This document shows, piece by piece, positions 1 to 6,125 of a stretch of 6,125 bases of DNA. The notes beneath the pieces were generated by a model. It was given only the letters and a program-made list of their open reading frames with translations, had not been told where the DNA came from and did not search any database. Source of the DNA: Acidobacteriaceae bacterium (GTDB lineage: Bacteria; Acidobacteriota; Terriglobia; Terriglobales; Acidobacteriaceae); assembly GCA_030040175.1 (NCBI GenBank), contig JASHUF010000535.1:1-6125 (forward strand), read 5' to 3'. Positions within the stretch are counted from its first letter, which is position 1. Each line of letters starts with the position of its first letter. The position numbers and the translations under genes were made by a program.

Positions 1-1633
1 CGGCGGCCATGCAGCCGAAATAACCGTCGTGGCACGACGCCGAAAAAGACACGTCGGGCGTATAGCGTCCTGCCCGCGCCGAAGGCACGCCTGTGCCCGT
101 CTGCCAGCTGGGCGTGGCAATGTAGGCGCTCACCCCGCCCCCGGATGCAGCCACCTGCGTGTCTCCCGAGGTGCCCGGCTCATTCCATCCGCCTTCCGGA
201 ATGTATTCGAGCGCTGAGAGCAGTCCCGCGCCATCCGCCGAGCTCCAATACTCCGATGGATCGCTCGCGTCATTGAACTCCGTGCCGCCCACGCAGGTCA
301 CGTAGCTCGAAGAGCAGATGGAATTGGGGCTGTTCGCGGAAGGGCTGGACGGCGGCGTCGTGAATGCCGTGTCGCAACCCGAGGCGCCCGAGTCGCCCGA
401 TGAAACCAGAACCGAGATGCCCTCGGAGGCGGCCTGCTCGAAGAGCGTGTTCCAAAACGTGACCACCGACGAACCCGCTGACGATTCGCACTCGCCGAAG
501 CTGATACTGATGATGCTGGCCGGAACCGGCGTGGTCTCCACAAGGTACTGGGCATCCGGCACAATGCCCCCGCTGGCCTCACTCGCCACCACCAGCAGCA
601 GGTTCGCTCCCGGGGCCACGCTGCCTGCGCGCGTCACATCCAGCGTCGCCTCCGCCTGCGCCGAAATCGACGTACTGCCCGAAGGCGGGCTCGTATACGC
701 CGCGCCCGGATCCACGCCGCCGTAGGCTGAGGACACAACTTCCGTGGGGTCGGGAAAGGACGCTCCGGTCAGCGATTCGAAATTGGTGAAGTCGGCAAAA
801 TCCGTCCGCGATTCGGATACAATCCCGATCGTCTCGCCCGCGCCGGTCAGGCTCGTGGGCACGTTGTAAATCGTGTCGAAATCCGCGGGCGCAATGTAGT
901 AGGCGGTCGTGCTCCCGTTCGTCACCGTCATCTGCGGAGCGCGTAATTGCGCCGGCGTCACGTGATTCAGCGGCCGGTCTTCGACCGTGTATAAACCGCG
1001 CACCGCCGCGATGACCGGCTTGAGCGCCTGCGGAACCGTCGGATCCGATGCCACGGACACGAGCCGCTCGCCGTTCACGCGGTAGGCGTGCACCTCGGTC
1101 CCGAAGGCCGCTCCCACTGCGCCCGCCGTCCCGCTGAATCCGATGAAGATGCGGCTGGGCGAAATCCAGTCCACATGCAGCCCCTCCGATTCCAGCCAGC
1201 CGGTGACGGCGGCAAGGTCGGCCTCGGAGAGCCCGAACCGCTCGCCTGCCTCTGCCGGCGTCAGCCACTGGTGAAAAGCAGGGGACGCTGGGTTGTGCTG
1301 ATCGGCAATCAGCTGCTGCAGTGCCTGCTCCTGCTCCGGTGCGCGCTGGAGCACCAGCGTCAGGGGACTCAGCTCCTCGTCTGCAGGCAATGCCCCCTGG
1401 TCGTTTCCGGCATTGGCCCACTGCGGATGATGGTCCGCCAAAACCGCAACCTGCCCCGCGTCGACCGCCCGGGTAATGCGGCTGGGAATCTGCGCCCGCG
1501 CGTCCCCGGGCTGCAACATGAGTCCTATCAAGAAGATCAGCGCCGGAATGGCCATCTTCCCAGCAATTGATCGAGGCTTTCTCACCTTGCGCGAAAAAAT
1601 GGCAAGGAAACGGCGGCGGAGGTGCTGTCGCAT
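1..1633 (-). CDS. Secreted S53 peptidase (pro-kumamolisin/sedolisin type), C-terminus beyond window
   Basis: This is an exported acid-active serine-carboxyl endopeptidase precursor, of which 544 residues are visible. Seen: an Arg/Lys-rich n-region, a hydrophobic stretch at about 27-40 and an ARA|Q signal cleavage site near residue 47. The inhibitory prodomain spans about 85-215 and includes the typical FHQWLTPAE segment (120-128). The catalytic domain starts near 245. E328 and D332 form the ExxxD pair, and D414 in SSGDSGAS is the oxyanion-hole Asp. The E-to-D414 distance of 86 equals that of kumamolisin (E78/D164). SGGGVSAY (497-504) and TPDVSF (525-530) are also family landmarks. The nucleophile motif (GGTSxxxP in the family) should follow shortly and lies off the left edge, so completeness and activity cannot be judged. 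The start is fixed by an AAGGA six bases upstream and an in-frame TAA four codons upstream. Such acidobacterial proteins often carry C-terminal Ig-like domains, which cannot be seen here. Confidence 0.95.
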   Translation of the reverse strand, partial: MRQHLRRRFLAIFSRKVRKPRSIAGKMAIPALIFLIGLMLQPGDARAQIPSRITRAVDAGQVAVLADHHPQWANAGNDQGALPADEELSPLTLVLQRAPEQEQALQQLIADQHNPASPAFHQWLTPAEAGERFGLSEADLAAVTGWLESEGLHVDWISPSRIFIGFSGTAGAVGAAFGTEVHAYRVNGERLVSVASDPTVPQALKPVIAAVRGLYTVEDRPLNHVTPAQLRAPQMTVTNGSTTAYYIAPADFDTIYNVPTSLTGAGETIGIVSESRTDFADFTNFESLTGASFPDPTEVVSSAYGGVDPGAAYTSPPSGSTSISAQAEATLDVTRAGSVAPGANLLLVVASEASGGIVPDAQYLVETTPVPASIISISFGECESSAGSSVVTFWNTLFEQAASEGISVLVSSGDSGASGCDTAFTTPPSSPSANSPNSICSSSYVTCVGGTEFNDASDPSEYWSSADGAGLLSALEYIPEGGWNEPGTSGDTQVAASGGGVSAYIATPSWQTGTGVPSARAGRYTPDVSFSASCHDGYFGCMAA

Positions 1634-1639
1634 GAGGAG

Positions 1640-1644
1640 TCCTT
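1640..1644 (-). promoter_or_regulatory. Ribosome binding site of the S53 peptidase gene
   Basis: AAGGA on the minus strand, six bases before the ATG at 1633. It supports this start over the internal ATG at codon 27, which has GGGAAG directly abutting it and so no proper spacing. Confidence 0.75.
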
Positions 1645-1665
1645 ATGGGCCCGGTGAATGAGGGG

Positions 1666-1694
1666 ATTATAGGTGACTCGAAAGTAATTTCGAA
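1666..1694 (-). promoter_or_regulatory. Candidate sigma70-type promoter of the S53 peptidase gene
   Basis: The minus strand carries a perfect TATAAT (1671-1666). A weak -35 match, TTCGAA (1694-1689, three of six bases of TTGACA), lies 17 bp upstream. Initiation near 1659 would give a leader of about 25 nt containing the ribosome binding site. The -10 element is convincing by position and sequence. The -35 is poor, so an activator may be needed (inference). Confidence 0.5.
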
Positions 1695-1752
1695 TGGTAC
1701 TAATGGGTAACATGACCCCCGGACATTTGGGCTCCCCAACTCGGCTCAGGCC

Positions 1753-1781
1753 TTGAGCGCCCGAGGCTTAACTTGCATATT
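1753..1781 (+). promoter_or_regulatory. Candidate promoter of the propeller/MoaD-like operon
   Basis: TTGAGC (1753-1758) and CATATT (1776-1781), each four of six bases to consensus, are separated by 17 bp. Initiation near 1788 would give a leader of about 100 nt before the ATG at 1891. The -10 lies inside a 15-bp palindrome, which suggests repressor control. This is a weak match chosen by spacing. Confidence 0.3.
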
Positions 1782-1786
1782 GCAAG
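1772..1786. repeat. Perfect palindrome CTTGCA-TAT-TGCAAG, possible operator
   Basis: Two exact 6-bp inverted arms separated by 3 bp lie in the divergent intergenic region, over the candidate -10 of the rightward promoter. The size and symmetry fit a dimeric helix-turn-helix regulator site. No regulator gene is in the window, so the role is inferred from position alone. Confidence 0.35.
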
Positions 1787-1879
1787 GCAAATCGGCAAGA
1801 ATCTCCCCCATGGCCGGGTGGCCGGAGTCCGCAGCCGCGTGGCATGACGCCGCCCAGGCCCAGTTCAGTCCGAGCCTCC

Positions 1880-1883
1880 GGAG
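1880..1883 (+). promoter_or_regulatory. Ribosome binding site of the beta-propeller gene
   Basis: GGAG seven bases before the ATG at 1891. It decides the start against the upstream in-frame TTG (1753) and ATG (1810), neither of which has a Shine-Dalgarno sequence and whose extra residues look non-homologous in character. Confidence 0.7.
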
Positions 1884-1890
1884 AAGATGC

Positions 1891-3072
1891 ATGAGCAGCG
1901 TGCGAGTTCTTGTAGGAACGCGGAAAGGCGCCTTCGTCCTCACCTCGGACGGCAGGCGGCGCGATTGGCAGGTCAGCGGCCCGTTCTTCGCCGGCTGGGA
2001 GATCTACCACATGAAAGGCTCGCCCGCCGATCCGGATCGCATTTACGTCTCCCAGACCAGCGGCTGGTTCGGCCAGTTATTGCAGCGCTCCGACGATGGC
2101 GGTAAAACCTGGCATCAGCCCGGCCTGCCCAATGAAGCCATTCCCCCGCCCGGCCCGCCCACGGCTCTGCCCAACCGGTTCGCCTACGACACTTCCGCCG
2201 AAACCGGCAAGCCGCTTACCACGCACCAGTGGTACGACGGCACGCAGCATCCCTGGGAGTTCAAGCGTGTCTGGCATCTGGAGCCCTCGCTTACAAACGC
2301 CGACACGGTCTACGCGGGCGTGGAAGATGCGGCGCTCTTCCGCTCCACGGACGGCGGGGAAAACTGGCAGGAGCTCGCCGGCCTGCGCGGCCACGCGACC
2401 GGCCCAAAGTGGTCGCCGGGCGCGGGCGGCATGGGTCTGCACACCATCGTTCTCGATCCGTCCAATCCCGATCGCATCTTCATTGCCATCTCCTCGGCCG
2501 GCGCTTTCCGCACCGACGATGGCGGCGCCAACTGGAAGCCCATCAATCGCGGGCTTCGTTCGCAGTACATTCCCGATCCCAACGCGGAAGTGGGCCACTG
2601 CGTGCATCACATCGCCATGCACCGCGCGCGCCCCGGCGTGCTCTTCATGCAGAAGCACTGGGACGTGATGCGTTCCGACGATGCCGGCGACAACTGGCGC
2701 GAAGTGAGCGGAAACCTGCCCACCGACTTCGGCTTTGCCATCGACGTGCACGCGCACGAGCCCGAAACCCTTTATGTCGTTCCCATCAAGAGCGACTCCG
2801 AGCACTTCCCTCTCGACGGCGCCCTGCGCGTCTACCGCAGCCGCTCCGGCGGCGAGGAGTGGGAGCCGCTCGCTCGCGGCTTGCCCGAGCGTAACTGCTA
2901 CGTGAACGTGCTCCGCGACGCCATGGCCGTGGATACACTCGACGACTGCGGCATCTACTTCGGCACTACCGGCGGCCAGGTCTACGCCTCGGCCGATTCG
3001 GGAGACTCCTGGGCGCCCATCGTGCGCGACCTGCCCGCGGTGCTTTCGGTCGAGGTGCAGACGCTGCAATAG
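1891..3072 (+). CDS. Cytoplasmic Asp-box (BNR/sortilin-like) beta-propeller protein
   Basis: This 393-residue protein has no signal peptide or membrane segment and begins [15 protein letters not shown], a typical first propeller strand. Six Asp-box motifs (SxDxGxxW type) are visible: RSDDGGKTW 66-74, RSTDGGENW 151-159, RTDDGGANW 207-215, RSDDAGDNW 261-269, the degenerate RSRSGGEEW 316-324, and ASADSGDSW 366-374. After the first gap (85 residues) the spacing is a regular 50-56, one propeller blade each, which points to a six- or seven-bladed propeller with an insertion after the first box. Databases tend to call such proteins glycosyl hydrolase or exo-alpha-sialidase. I see no FRIP motif of true sialidases, and Asp-boxes are structural, so enzymatic activity is unsupported. 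Its stop is four bases before the MoaD-like gene, so the two are co-transcribed and probably translationally coupled. The function is unknown. Confidence 0.9.
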   Translation: MSSVRVLVGTRKGAFVLTSDGRRRDWQVSGPFFAGWEIYHMKGSPADPDRIYVSQTSGWFGQLLQRSDDGGKTWHQPGLPNEAIPPPGPPTALPNRFAYDTSAETGKPLTTHQWYDGTQHPWEFKRVWHLEPSLTNADTVYAGVEDAALFRSTDGGENWQELAGLRGHATGPKWSPGAGGMGLHTIVLDPSNPDRIFIAISSAGAFRTDDGGANWKPINRGLRSQYIPDPNAEVGHCVHHIAMHRARPGVLFMQKHWDVMRSDDAGDNWREVSGNLPTDFGFAIDVHAHEPETLYVVPIKSDSEHFPLDGALRVYRSRSGGEEWEPLARGLPERNCYVNVLRDAMAVDTLDDCGIYFGTTGGQVYASADSGDSWAPIVRDLPAVLSVEVQTLQ

Positions 3073-3076
3073 GCCC

Positions 3077-3403
3077 ATGCACTCCATCCGCATTCACCTC
3101 CCTTACCATCTGCGCACCCTGGCGCAGGTCGAAGGGGAAGTGCAGCTCGAGGTGCCCGCGCCCGTCCACATCCGCGCTGTGCTGGACGCACTGGATGCGC
3201 GCTACCCCGTGCTGCGCGGCACCATCCGCGACTACGCGACGGGTGAGCGCCGGCCTTTTCTGCGCTTCTTCGCCTGCCAGGAAGATCTCTCGCTCGCGCC
3301 CCTCGACGCGCCTTTGCCCGGGGCCGTGGTCGAAGGACGCGAGCCGCTGCTGATCATCGGAGCGGTTGCCGGGGGCGCCGTCGCCGGCGGGCTCAGGGAC
3401 TGA
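3077..3403 (+). CDS. MoaD/ThiS-like ubiquitin-fold small protein with extended C-terminus
   Basis: This 108-residue protein resembles the MoaD/ThiS sulfur-carrier family. It has an N-terminal beta-hairpin ([12 protein letters not shown], then EVQLEV), a helix in the [17 protein letters not shown] segment (32-48), the [10 protein letters not shown] segment (63-72) and a hydrophobic last strand, [11 protein letters not shown] (90-100). Classical members end exactly in Gly-Gly, which is adenylated by an E1-like enzyme and then thiocarboxylated. Here AVAGG occurs twice in tandem (96-100 and 101-105) and is followed by LRD, so the diglycine is not terminal. No E1-like, rhodanese, MoaE or JAMM peptidase gene is present, so molybdopterin or thiamine synthesis cannot be claimed. 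The gene sits four bases after the propeller gene with only a poor AGG as ribosome binding site, suggesting coupling. Its last 11 bp overlap the 3' end of the opposing caspase gene. Confidence 0.8.
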   Translation: MHSIRIHLPYHLRTLAQVEGEVQLEVPAPVHIRAVLDALDARYPVLRGTIRDYATGERRPFLRFFACQEDLSLAPLDAPLPGAVVEGREPLLIIGAVAGGAVAGGLRD

Positions 3404-5906
3404 TGCGCTTAAGATCGTTGCAGCCCTCGACGTAGCCGCCGTCGCACGCCTTGCCGTAGAGGGCTGCCGCCTGCTTGATGTCTTTCCTCACCCCGCTCCC
3501 GTTTTCAAAGAGCCCGCCGAGATAGTCGCAGCCCCAGGCGAGGCCGCCGTCGCACGCCTTGCCGTAGAGCGTGGCCGCCTGCTTGGCATCTTTGCGCACG
3601 CCGTTCCCGTGTTCGTAGAGCACGCCGAGACCGGCGCAGCCCGCGGCGCTGCCGCCGTCGCAGGCTGCGCCATAGAGCGTGGCCGCCTGCTTGACGTCCT
3701 GCGCTACTCCGTTCCCGTTCTCATAGAGCAGGCCGAGATCGGCGCAGCCGGCGCCGTTCCCGCCGTCGCAGGCCTTGCGGTAGAGGGTTGCCGCCTGCGT
3801 GATATCTTTCGCTACCCCGTTCCCGTCTTCGTAGAGCTCGCCAAGATTGTCGCAGCCGATGGCGTCGCCGCCGTCGCACACTTTGCGGAAGAGTGTGGCC
3901 GCGCGGGCGGGGTCTTTGGCCACGCCGTGCCCGTTTTCATAAAGCAGGCCGAGTTCGCCACAGCCTGCCGAGTAGCCGCCGTCGCAGGCCTTGCTGTAAA
4001 GTGTTGCCGCCTGCGCGGAATCCTTGGCCACGCCGTTTCCGTCTTCGTAGAGCTCGCCCAGAAAATCGCAGCCCTTGGCATCGCCGCCGTCGCACACTTT
4101 GCGGTAGAGGGCCGCTGCCTGGGCCGGGTCTTTGGCCACCCCGTTCCCGTCCTCGTAGAGCAGGCCGAGCTCGCCGCAACCCTGGGCGTCGCCGGCGTCG
4201 CACCCCTTGCGGTAGAGCGTGGCCGCCTGCGCGGAATCCTTCGCCACCCCGTTCCCGCTCTCATAGAGCCAGCCGAGATCGCCGCAGCCCGCGGCGAAGC
4301 CGCCGTCGCACGCTTGGCGGTAGAGGGCCGCTGCCTGCGCGGGGTCTTTGGTCACCCCGTTCCCGTATTCGTAGAGCCCGCCAAGATCGCTGCAGCCCGC
4401 AGCGAAGCCGCCGTCGCACGCCTTGCGGTAGAGTGCCGCCGCCTGGGCGGGGTCTTTGGTCACCCCGTTCCCATCTTCGTAAAGCCCGCCGAGATTGTTG
4501 CAGCCTCCGGCGCTGCCATCGTCGCACGCCTTGCGGAAGAGGCTCTCCGCCTGGGCCACGTCCTGCGCCATCCCGCTCCCGTTTTCGTAGAGCACGCCGA
4601 GATTGCTGCAGCCATCGGCGTAGCCGCCGTCGCAGGCCTTGCGGTAAGCGGCTGCGGCCAGGGCGGGGTCTTTCGCAAGGCCGTTCCCGAACTCGTAGTG
4701 CACGCCGAGATTCGAGCAGCTCCCCGCGTCGCCGCCGTCGCAACCCCTGTGGAATAGCGCTGCGGCCTGGGCTTCGTCTCGCGTTACGCCGCTTCCGTAT
4801 ACGTAGAGCAGGCCGAGATTGCCGCAGGCCATCGCGCTGCCGCCGTTACAGGCGCTGGTGAAAGCCGACGCGGCCTCGGAATATTTCCCGGTCTTCAATA
4901 AGTCAGAGCCCCGCGAATTCTCGTCGGCGGCTGCAGATGAGGACGGCAATGCGGGCGCGGCCAAAGGCGCGGCAGGCGGCGGGGCGGCGGCCGGAGGAGC
5001 GGTGCGGGCAAACACGAAATCGCCGACATCGATGGGGAAGTCGCGCGGCATGGAGTTGCCGATGCGGAAATACTCGGGGATCTGCCCGGAGTGGGCGCGC
5101 ACCATCTTCTCCACCGGGCCGGCGAGATCGGCGGCGGTGAACAGCGGCCCGGATTGATCCGTAAGGGCGCGCAGAAGGGCAGCAGCGAAGACGGAGTGGC
5201 CGTCGGGGCCGGCGTCGGAGACGGGCTCATTCCCGCCGCTCGAAAGAAGATTGCGGGAGGGTGCGGCGAGCATGCGCCGCAGGAAGGCATCCTCACCGCG
5301 CGAGACGGTAAGCTCGTCGTCCGCTCCCCGCGTCAGGTCGCCCGAGTAACAGCTATCGGAGATGACGAGGACATGAAGCGAGGCGATGCCCCGGATCGCC
5401 GTGGTCAGGTCGTCGGCCGAGATGTGATTGGCGCTGAGTGCGGACTCGGCGTCGTAGGGCAGCCAATAGGCCTTGTCGGTGCGCGTGTCGTTGTAGCCGT
5501 GGCCGGCGAAGTAGATGAGCAGATTGTCCGATGCGCTGAGGGTCTGGCCGTAGCCGCCGGGGCCTTCGAGCGCGTCCATGATGCGCGTGCGGGTGGCATC
5601 CTGGTTGAACAGGTAAGTGACGTGACCCGCAAATCCGTAGCTCGATTCGAGCAGCGCCCCCACGGCCTGGGCGTCGTGGACCGCGGTGGCGAGCTGCGGG
5701 AGCGAAGGATAGTTGTCAATGCCGATGACGAGCGCGTAGTAGGAGCCGGGGGAAAGGTCCTCGGCAGCGGGAGCCTCCGGCTGAAGTCCGCGCGAGTCTT
5801 GTGCCCAGGCGAAGGAAAGTTGGAGCAGGGCAAGAACCACGGCCGCGGGCAGGAGTGGGCGGCGCGTGGGCCGGAGTTGCGCCGCGAGAGAATGGCGGCT
5901 GAGCAT
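3393..5906 (-). CDS. Secreted caspase-like peptidase (C14) fused to cysteine-rich Sel1-repeat solenoid
   Basis: This 837-residue exported protein has a signal peptide: an Arg-bearing n-region, a hydrophobic core at about 18-33 and AWA|Q cleavage after residue 35. The caspase-fold domain spans about 54-300, with [12 protein letters not shown] (56-67), catalytic His136 in YFAGHG and catalytic Cys186 in ISDSCYSG, followed by SSGGNEP and [10 protein letters not shown] as in bacterial C14 peptidases. The DSC motif is shared with metacaspases, which cleave after Arg/Lys; applying that specificity here is inference. A Pro/Ala-rich linker (about 302-328) leads to a Sel1 solenoid from about 334 to the end: a half-repeat cap, 13 full 36-residue units and a truncated last unit. 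Every unit has a C-x7-C pair, as in Helicobacter Hcp proteins, where such cysteines form disulfides. This fits an extracytoplasmic protein. Start: AAGGA five bases before the ATG. The solenoid may recruit a partner or substrate, but no partner is identifiable. Confidence 0.93.
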   Translation of the reverse strand: MLSRHSLAAQLRPTRRPLLPAAVVLALLQLSFAWAQDSRGLQPEAPAAEDLSPGSYYALVIGIDNYPSLPQLATAVHDAQAVGALLESSYGFAGHVTYLFNQDATRTRIMDALEGPGGYGQTLSASDNLLIYFAGHGYNDTRTDKAYWLPYDAESALSANHISADDLTTAIRGIASLHVLVISDSCYSGDLTRGADDELTVSRGEDAFLRRMLAAPSRNLLSSGGNEPVSDAGPDGHSVFAAALLRALTDQSGPLFTAADLAGPVEKMVRAHSGQIPEYFRIGNSMPRDFPIDVGDFVFARTAPPAAAPPPAAPLAAPALPSSSAAADENSRGSDLLKTGKYSEAASAFTSACNGGSAMACGNLGLLYVYGSGVTRDEAQAAALFHRGCDGGDAGSCSNLGVHYEFGNGLAKDPALAAAAYRKACDGGYADGCSNLGVLYENGSGMAQDVAQAESLFRKACDDGSAGGCNNLGGLYEDGNGVTKDPAQAAALYRKACDGGFAAGCSDLGGLYEYGNGVTKDPAQAAALYRQACDGGFAAGCGDLGWLYESGNGVAKDSAQAATLYRKGCDAGDAQGCGELGLLYEDGNGVAKDPAQAAALYRKVCDGGDAKGCDFLGELYEDGNGVAKDSAQAATLYSKACDGGYSAGCGELGLLYENGHGVAKDPARAATLFRKVCDGGDAIGCDNLGELYEDGNGVAKDITQAATLYRKACDGGNGAGCADLGLLYENGNGVAQDVKQAATLYGAACDGGSAAGCAGLGVLYEHGNGVRKDAKQAATLYGKACDGGLAWGCDYLGGLFENGSGVRKDIKQAAALYGKACDGGYVEGCNDLKRISP
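3414..4850 (-). repeat. Tandem 108-bp coding repeats (Sel1 units), 13 full copies plus a partial
   Basis: The consensus unit is CDGGxAxGCxxLGxLYExG followed by NGVxKDxxQAAxLYRKA. First cysteines fall at residues 353, 389, 425, 461, 497, 533, 569, 605, 641, 677, 713, 749, 785 and 821, exactly 36 apart with no indels. Full units run from 4850 down to 3447; 3446-3414 holds the start of a fourteenth. The most similar copies are the pair 461-496/497-532 and the two-unit blocks 569-640/641-712. Confidence 0.95.
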
Positions 5907-5911
5907 GAGGT

Positions 5912-5916
5912 TCCTT
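5912..5916 (-). promoter_or_regulatory. Ribosome binding site of the caspase-Sel1 gene
   Basis: AAGGA on the minus strand, five bases before the ATG at 5906. It fixes the start that gives an intact signal peptide. The context closely resembles that of the S53 peptidase gene (AAGGA, then a CCTC immediately before ATG). Confidence 0.7.
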
Positions 5917-5955
5917 CGCGTTCAAAATGCCAATGAGGACCAATGCCTGGTTACC

Positions 5956-5975
5956 GGGACCGGGGGAAGGGGGGG
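5956..5975 (+). other. G-run tract with quadruplex potential upstream of the caspase gene
   Basis: G runs of 3, 5 and 7 bases (5956-5958, 5962-5966, 5969-5975) can supply four GGG blocks with short loops. The tract is on the template strand of the caspase gene, 50-70 bp before its ATG and just inside the predicted leader, so the transcript would be C-rich there. Structure formation is only predicted. Confidence 0.35.
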
Positions 5976-5983
5976 CCTGATCC

Positions 5984-6013
5984 ATATTAGCGGAGGCTTT
6001 CGAAGACGGCTAA
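5984..6013 (-). promoter_or_regulatory. Weak candidate promoter of the caspase-Sel1 gene
   Basis: On the minus strand TAATAT (5989-5984) resembles a -10 box. TTAGCC (6013-6008), three of six bases to TTGACA, lies 18 bp upstream. Initiation near 5977 would give a leader of about 70 nt. No better candidate was found between the start codon and the window edge. Confidence 0.3.
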
Positions 6014-6046
6014 CGCATTTTCTGAGTAGCTGTATCCCGAAGACGG
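6001..6046. repeat. 9-bp direct repeat CGAAGACGG
   Basis: Exact copies at 6001-6009 and 6038-6046, 37 bp apart start to start. The first overlaps the -35 side of the candidate caspase promoter and the second lies upstream of it, a layout compatible with regulator binding sites. Nine bases can recur by chance, so the functional reading is tentative. Confidence 0.3.
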
Positions 6047-6123
6047 AAGGCAGAGTCGACGCGACCAACAGGGAGCGGCGACCTTACGAGGAAATGAAAA
6101 GGACACAGTAACTCAGAAAATGC
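6015..6123. repeat. 19-bp imperfect inverted repeat around a 71-bp core at the right edge
   Basis: The left arm GCATTTTCTGAGTAGCTGT (6015-6033) matches the reverse complement of 6105-6123 at 17 of 19 positions, including an unbroken 13 bp. The 71-bp core has no convincing gene. Possible identities are a small non-autonomous element with terminal inverted repeats, or a long-stem RNA. The window ends two bases past the right arm, so a target duplication cannot be tested. The rest of 5907-6125 holds only the regulatory candidates listed separately. Confidence 0.5.
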
Positions 6124-6125
6124 CG

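Noticed and set aside
579..1739. 386-codon minus-strand frame overlapping the S53 gene
   Set aside because: It runs in another frame of the same strand through the signal peptide and prodomain, and its product is low-complexity Arg/Gly/Ala. The S53 frame has clear homology, a ribosome binding site and catalytic residues.
1753..1890. N-terminal extension of the propeller from TTG 1753 or ATG 1810
   Set aside because: Neither upstream start has a Shine-Dalgarno sequence. The extension would cover the candidate promoter, and the product naturally begins at MSSVRV with GGAG seven bases upstream.
1891..3072. Calling the propeller a sialidase
   Set aside because: Asp-boxes are structural and occur in many propellers. 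There is no FRIP motif and no recognisable arginine triad.
2077..3093. 338-codon minus-strand frame opposite the propeller gene
   Set aside because: Antisense shadow from GC-rich codon use. The Asp-box motifs are all in the plus frame, and the antisense product resembles no family I know.
3366..4757. Long repetitive open frame on the plus strand opposite the Sel1 array (463 codons)
   Set aside because: It is the antisense shadow of the 108-bp repeats. A stop-free register in one unit stays stop-free in all. It starts at a TTG without a ribosome binding site and has no recognisable fold.
3414..4850. CRISPR-like periodic repeats
   Set aside because: The period is 108 bp, the repeats are contiguous and coding without unique spacers, and they translate to Sel1 units in phase.
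5866..6111. Small plus-strand open frame (81 codons) ending near the right edge
   Set aside because: Its first part is antisense to the caspase signal peptide, it crosses the G tract and the left inverted-repeat arm, and it resembles no known protein.

Overview
The window is GC-rich bacterial DNA carrying four protein genes. I infer Acidobacteriota, probably the Terriglobia/Acidobacteriaceae side. The reasons are a secreted pro-kumamolisin (S53) protease of a type those genomes carry in many copies, the high-GC codon use, and a propeller plus MoaD-like gene pair that I recall from soil Acidobacteria and Actinobacteria. No rRNA, tRNA or marker gene is present, so the phylum is an inference from protein style only.

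Layout. Positions 1-1633 (minus) hold the N-terminal 544 residues of an exported S53 serine-carboxyl peptidase, cut by the left edge just before its expected nucleophile Ser. Positions 1634-1890 are a divergent intergenic region: a TATAAT-type promoter faces left, and a weaker candidate promoter with an overlapping 15-bp palindrome faces right. Positions 1891-3072 and 3077-3403 (plus) form a two-gene operon: a cytoplasmic six-Asp-box beta-propeller, then a small MoaD/ThiS-like (ubiquitin-fold) protein with an odd C-terminus. Positions 3393-5906 (minus) encode an exported 837-residue protein: a caspase-fold peptidase (C14) joined by a Pro/Ala linker to a long cysteine-rich Sel1-repeat solenoid. 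Its 3' end overlaps the MoaD-like gene tail to tail by 11 bp. Positions 5907-6125 have no convincing gene. They hold the presumed promoter of the caspase gene, a G-rich tract, a short direct repeat and a 19-bp imperfect inverted repeat reaching the right edge.

Working together. Two exported peptidase genes on the minus strand flank a cytoplasmic two-gene operon on the plus strand. Nothing in the sequence proves a shared pathway. The strongest points of interest are the caspase-Sel1 protein (28 cysteines in 14 exactly phased pairs plus a single catalytic Cys) and the MoaD-like protein, whose Gly-Gly motif is duplicated and then masked by three extra residues encoded within the overlap zone. 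Neither the propeller nor the MoaD-like protein has an assignable substrate.
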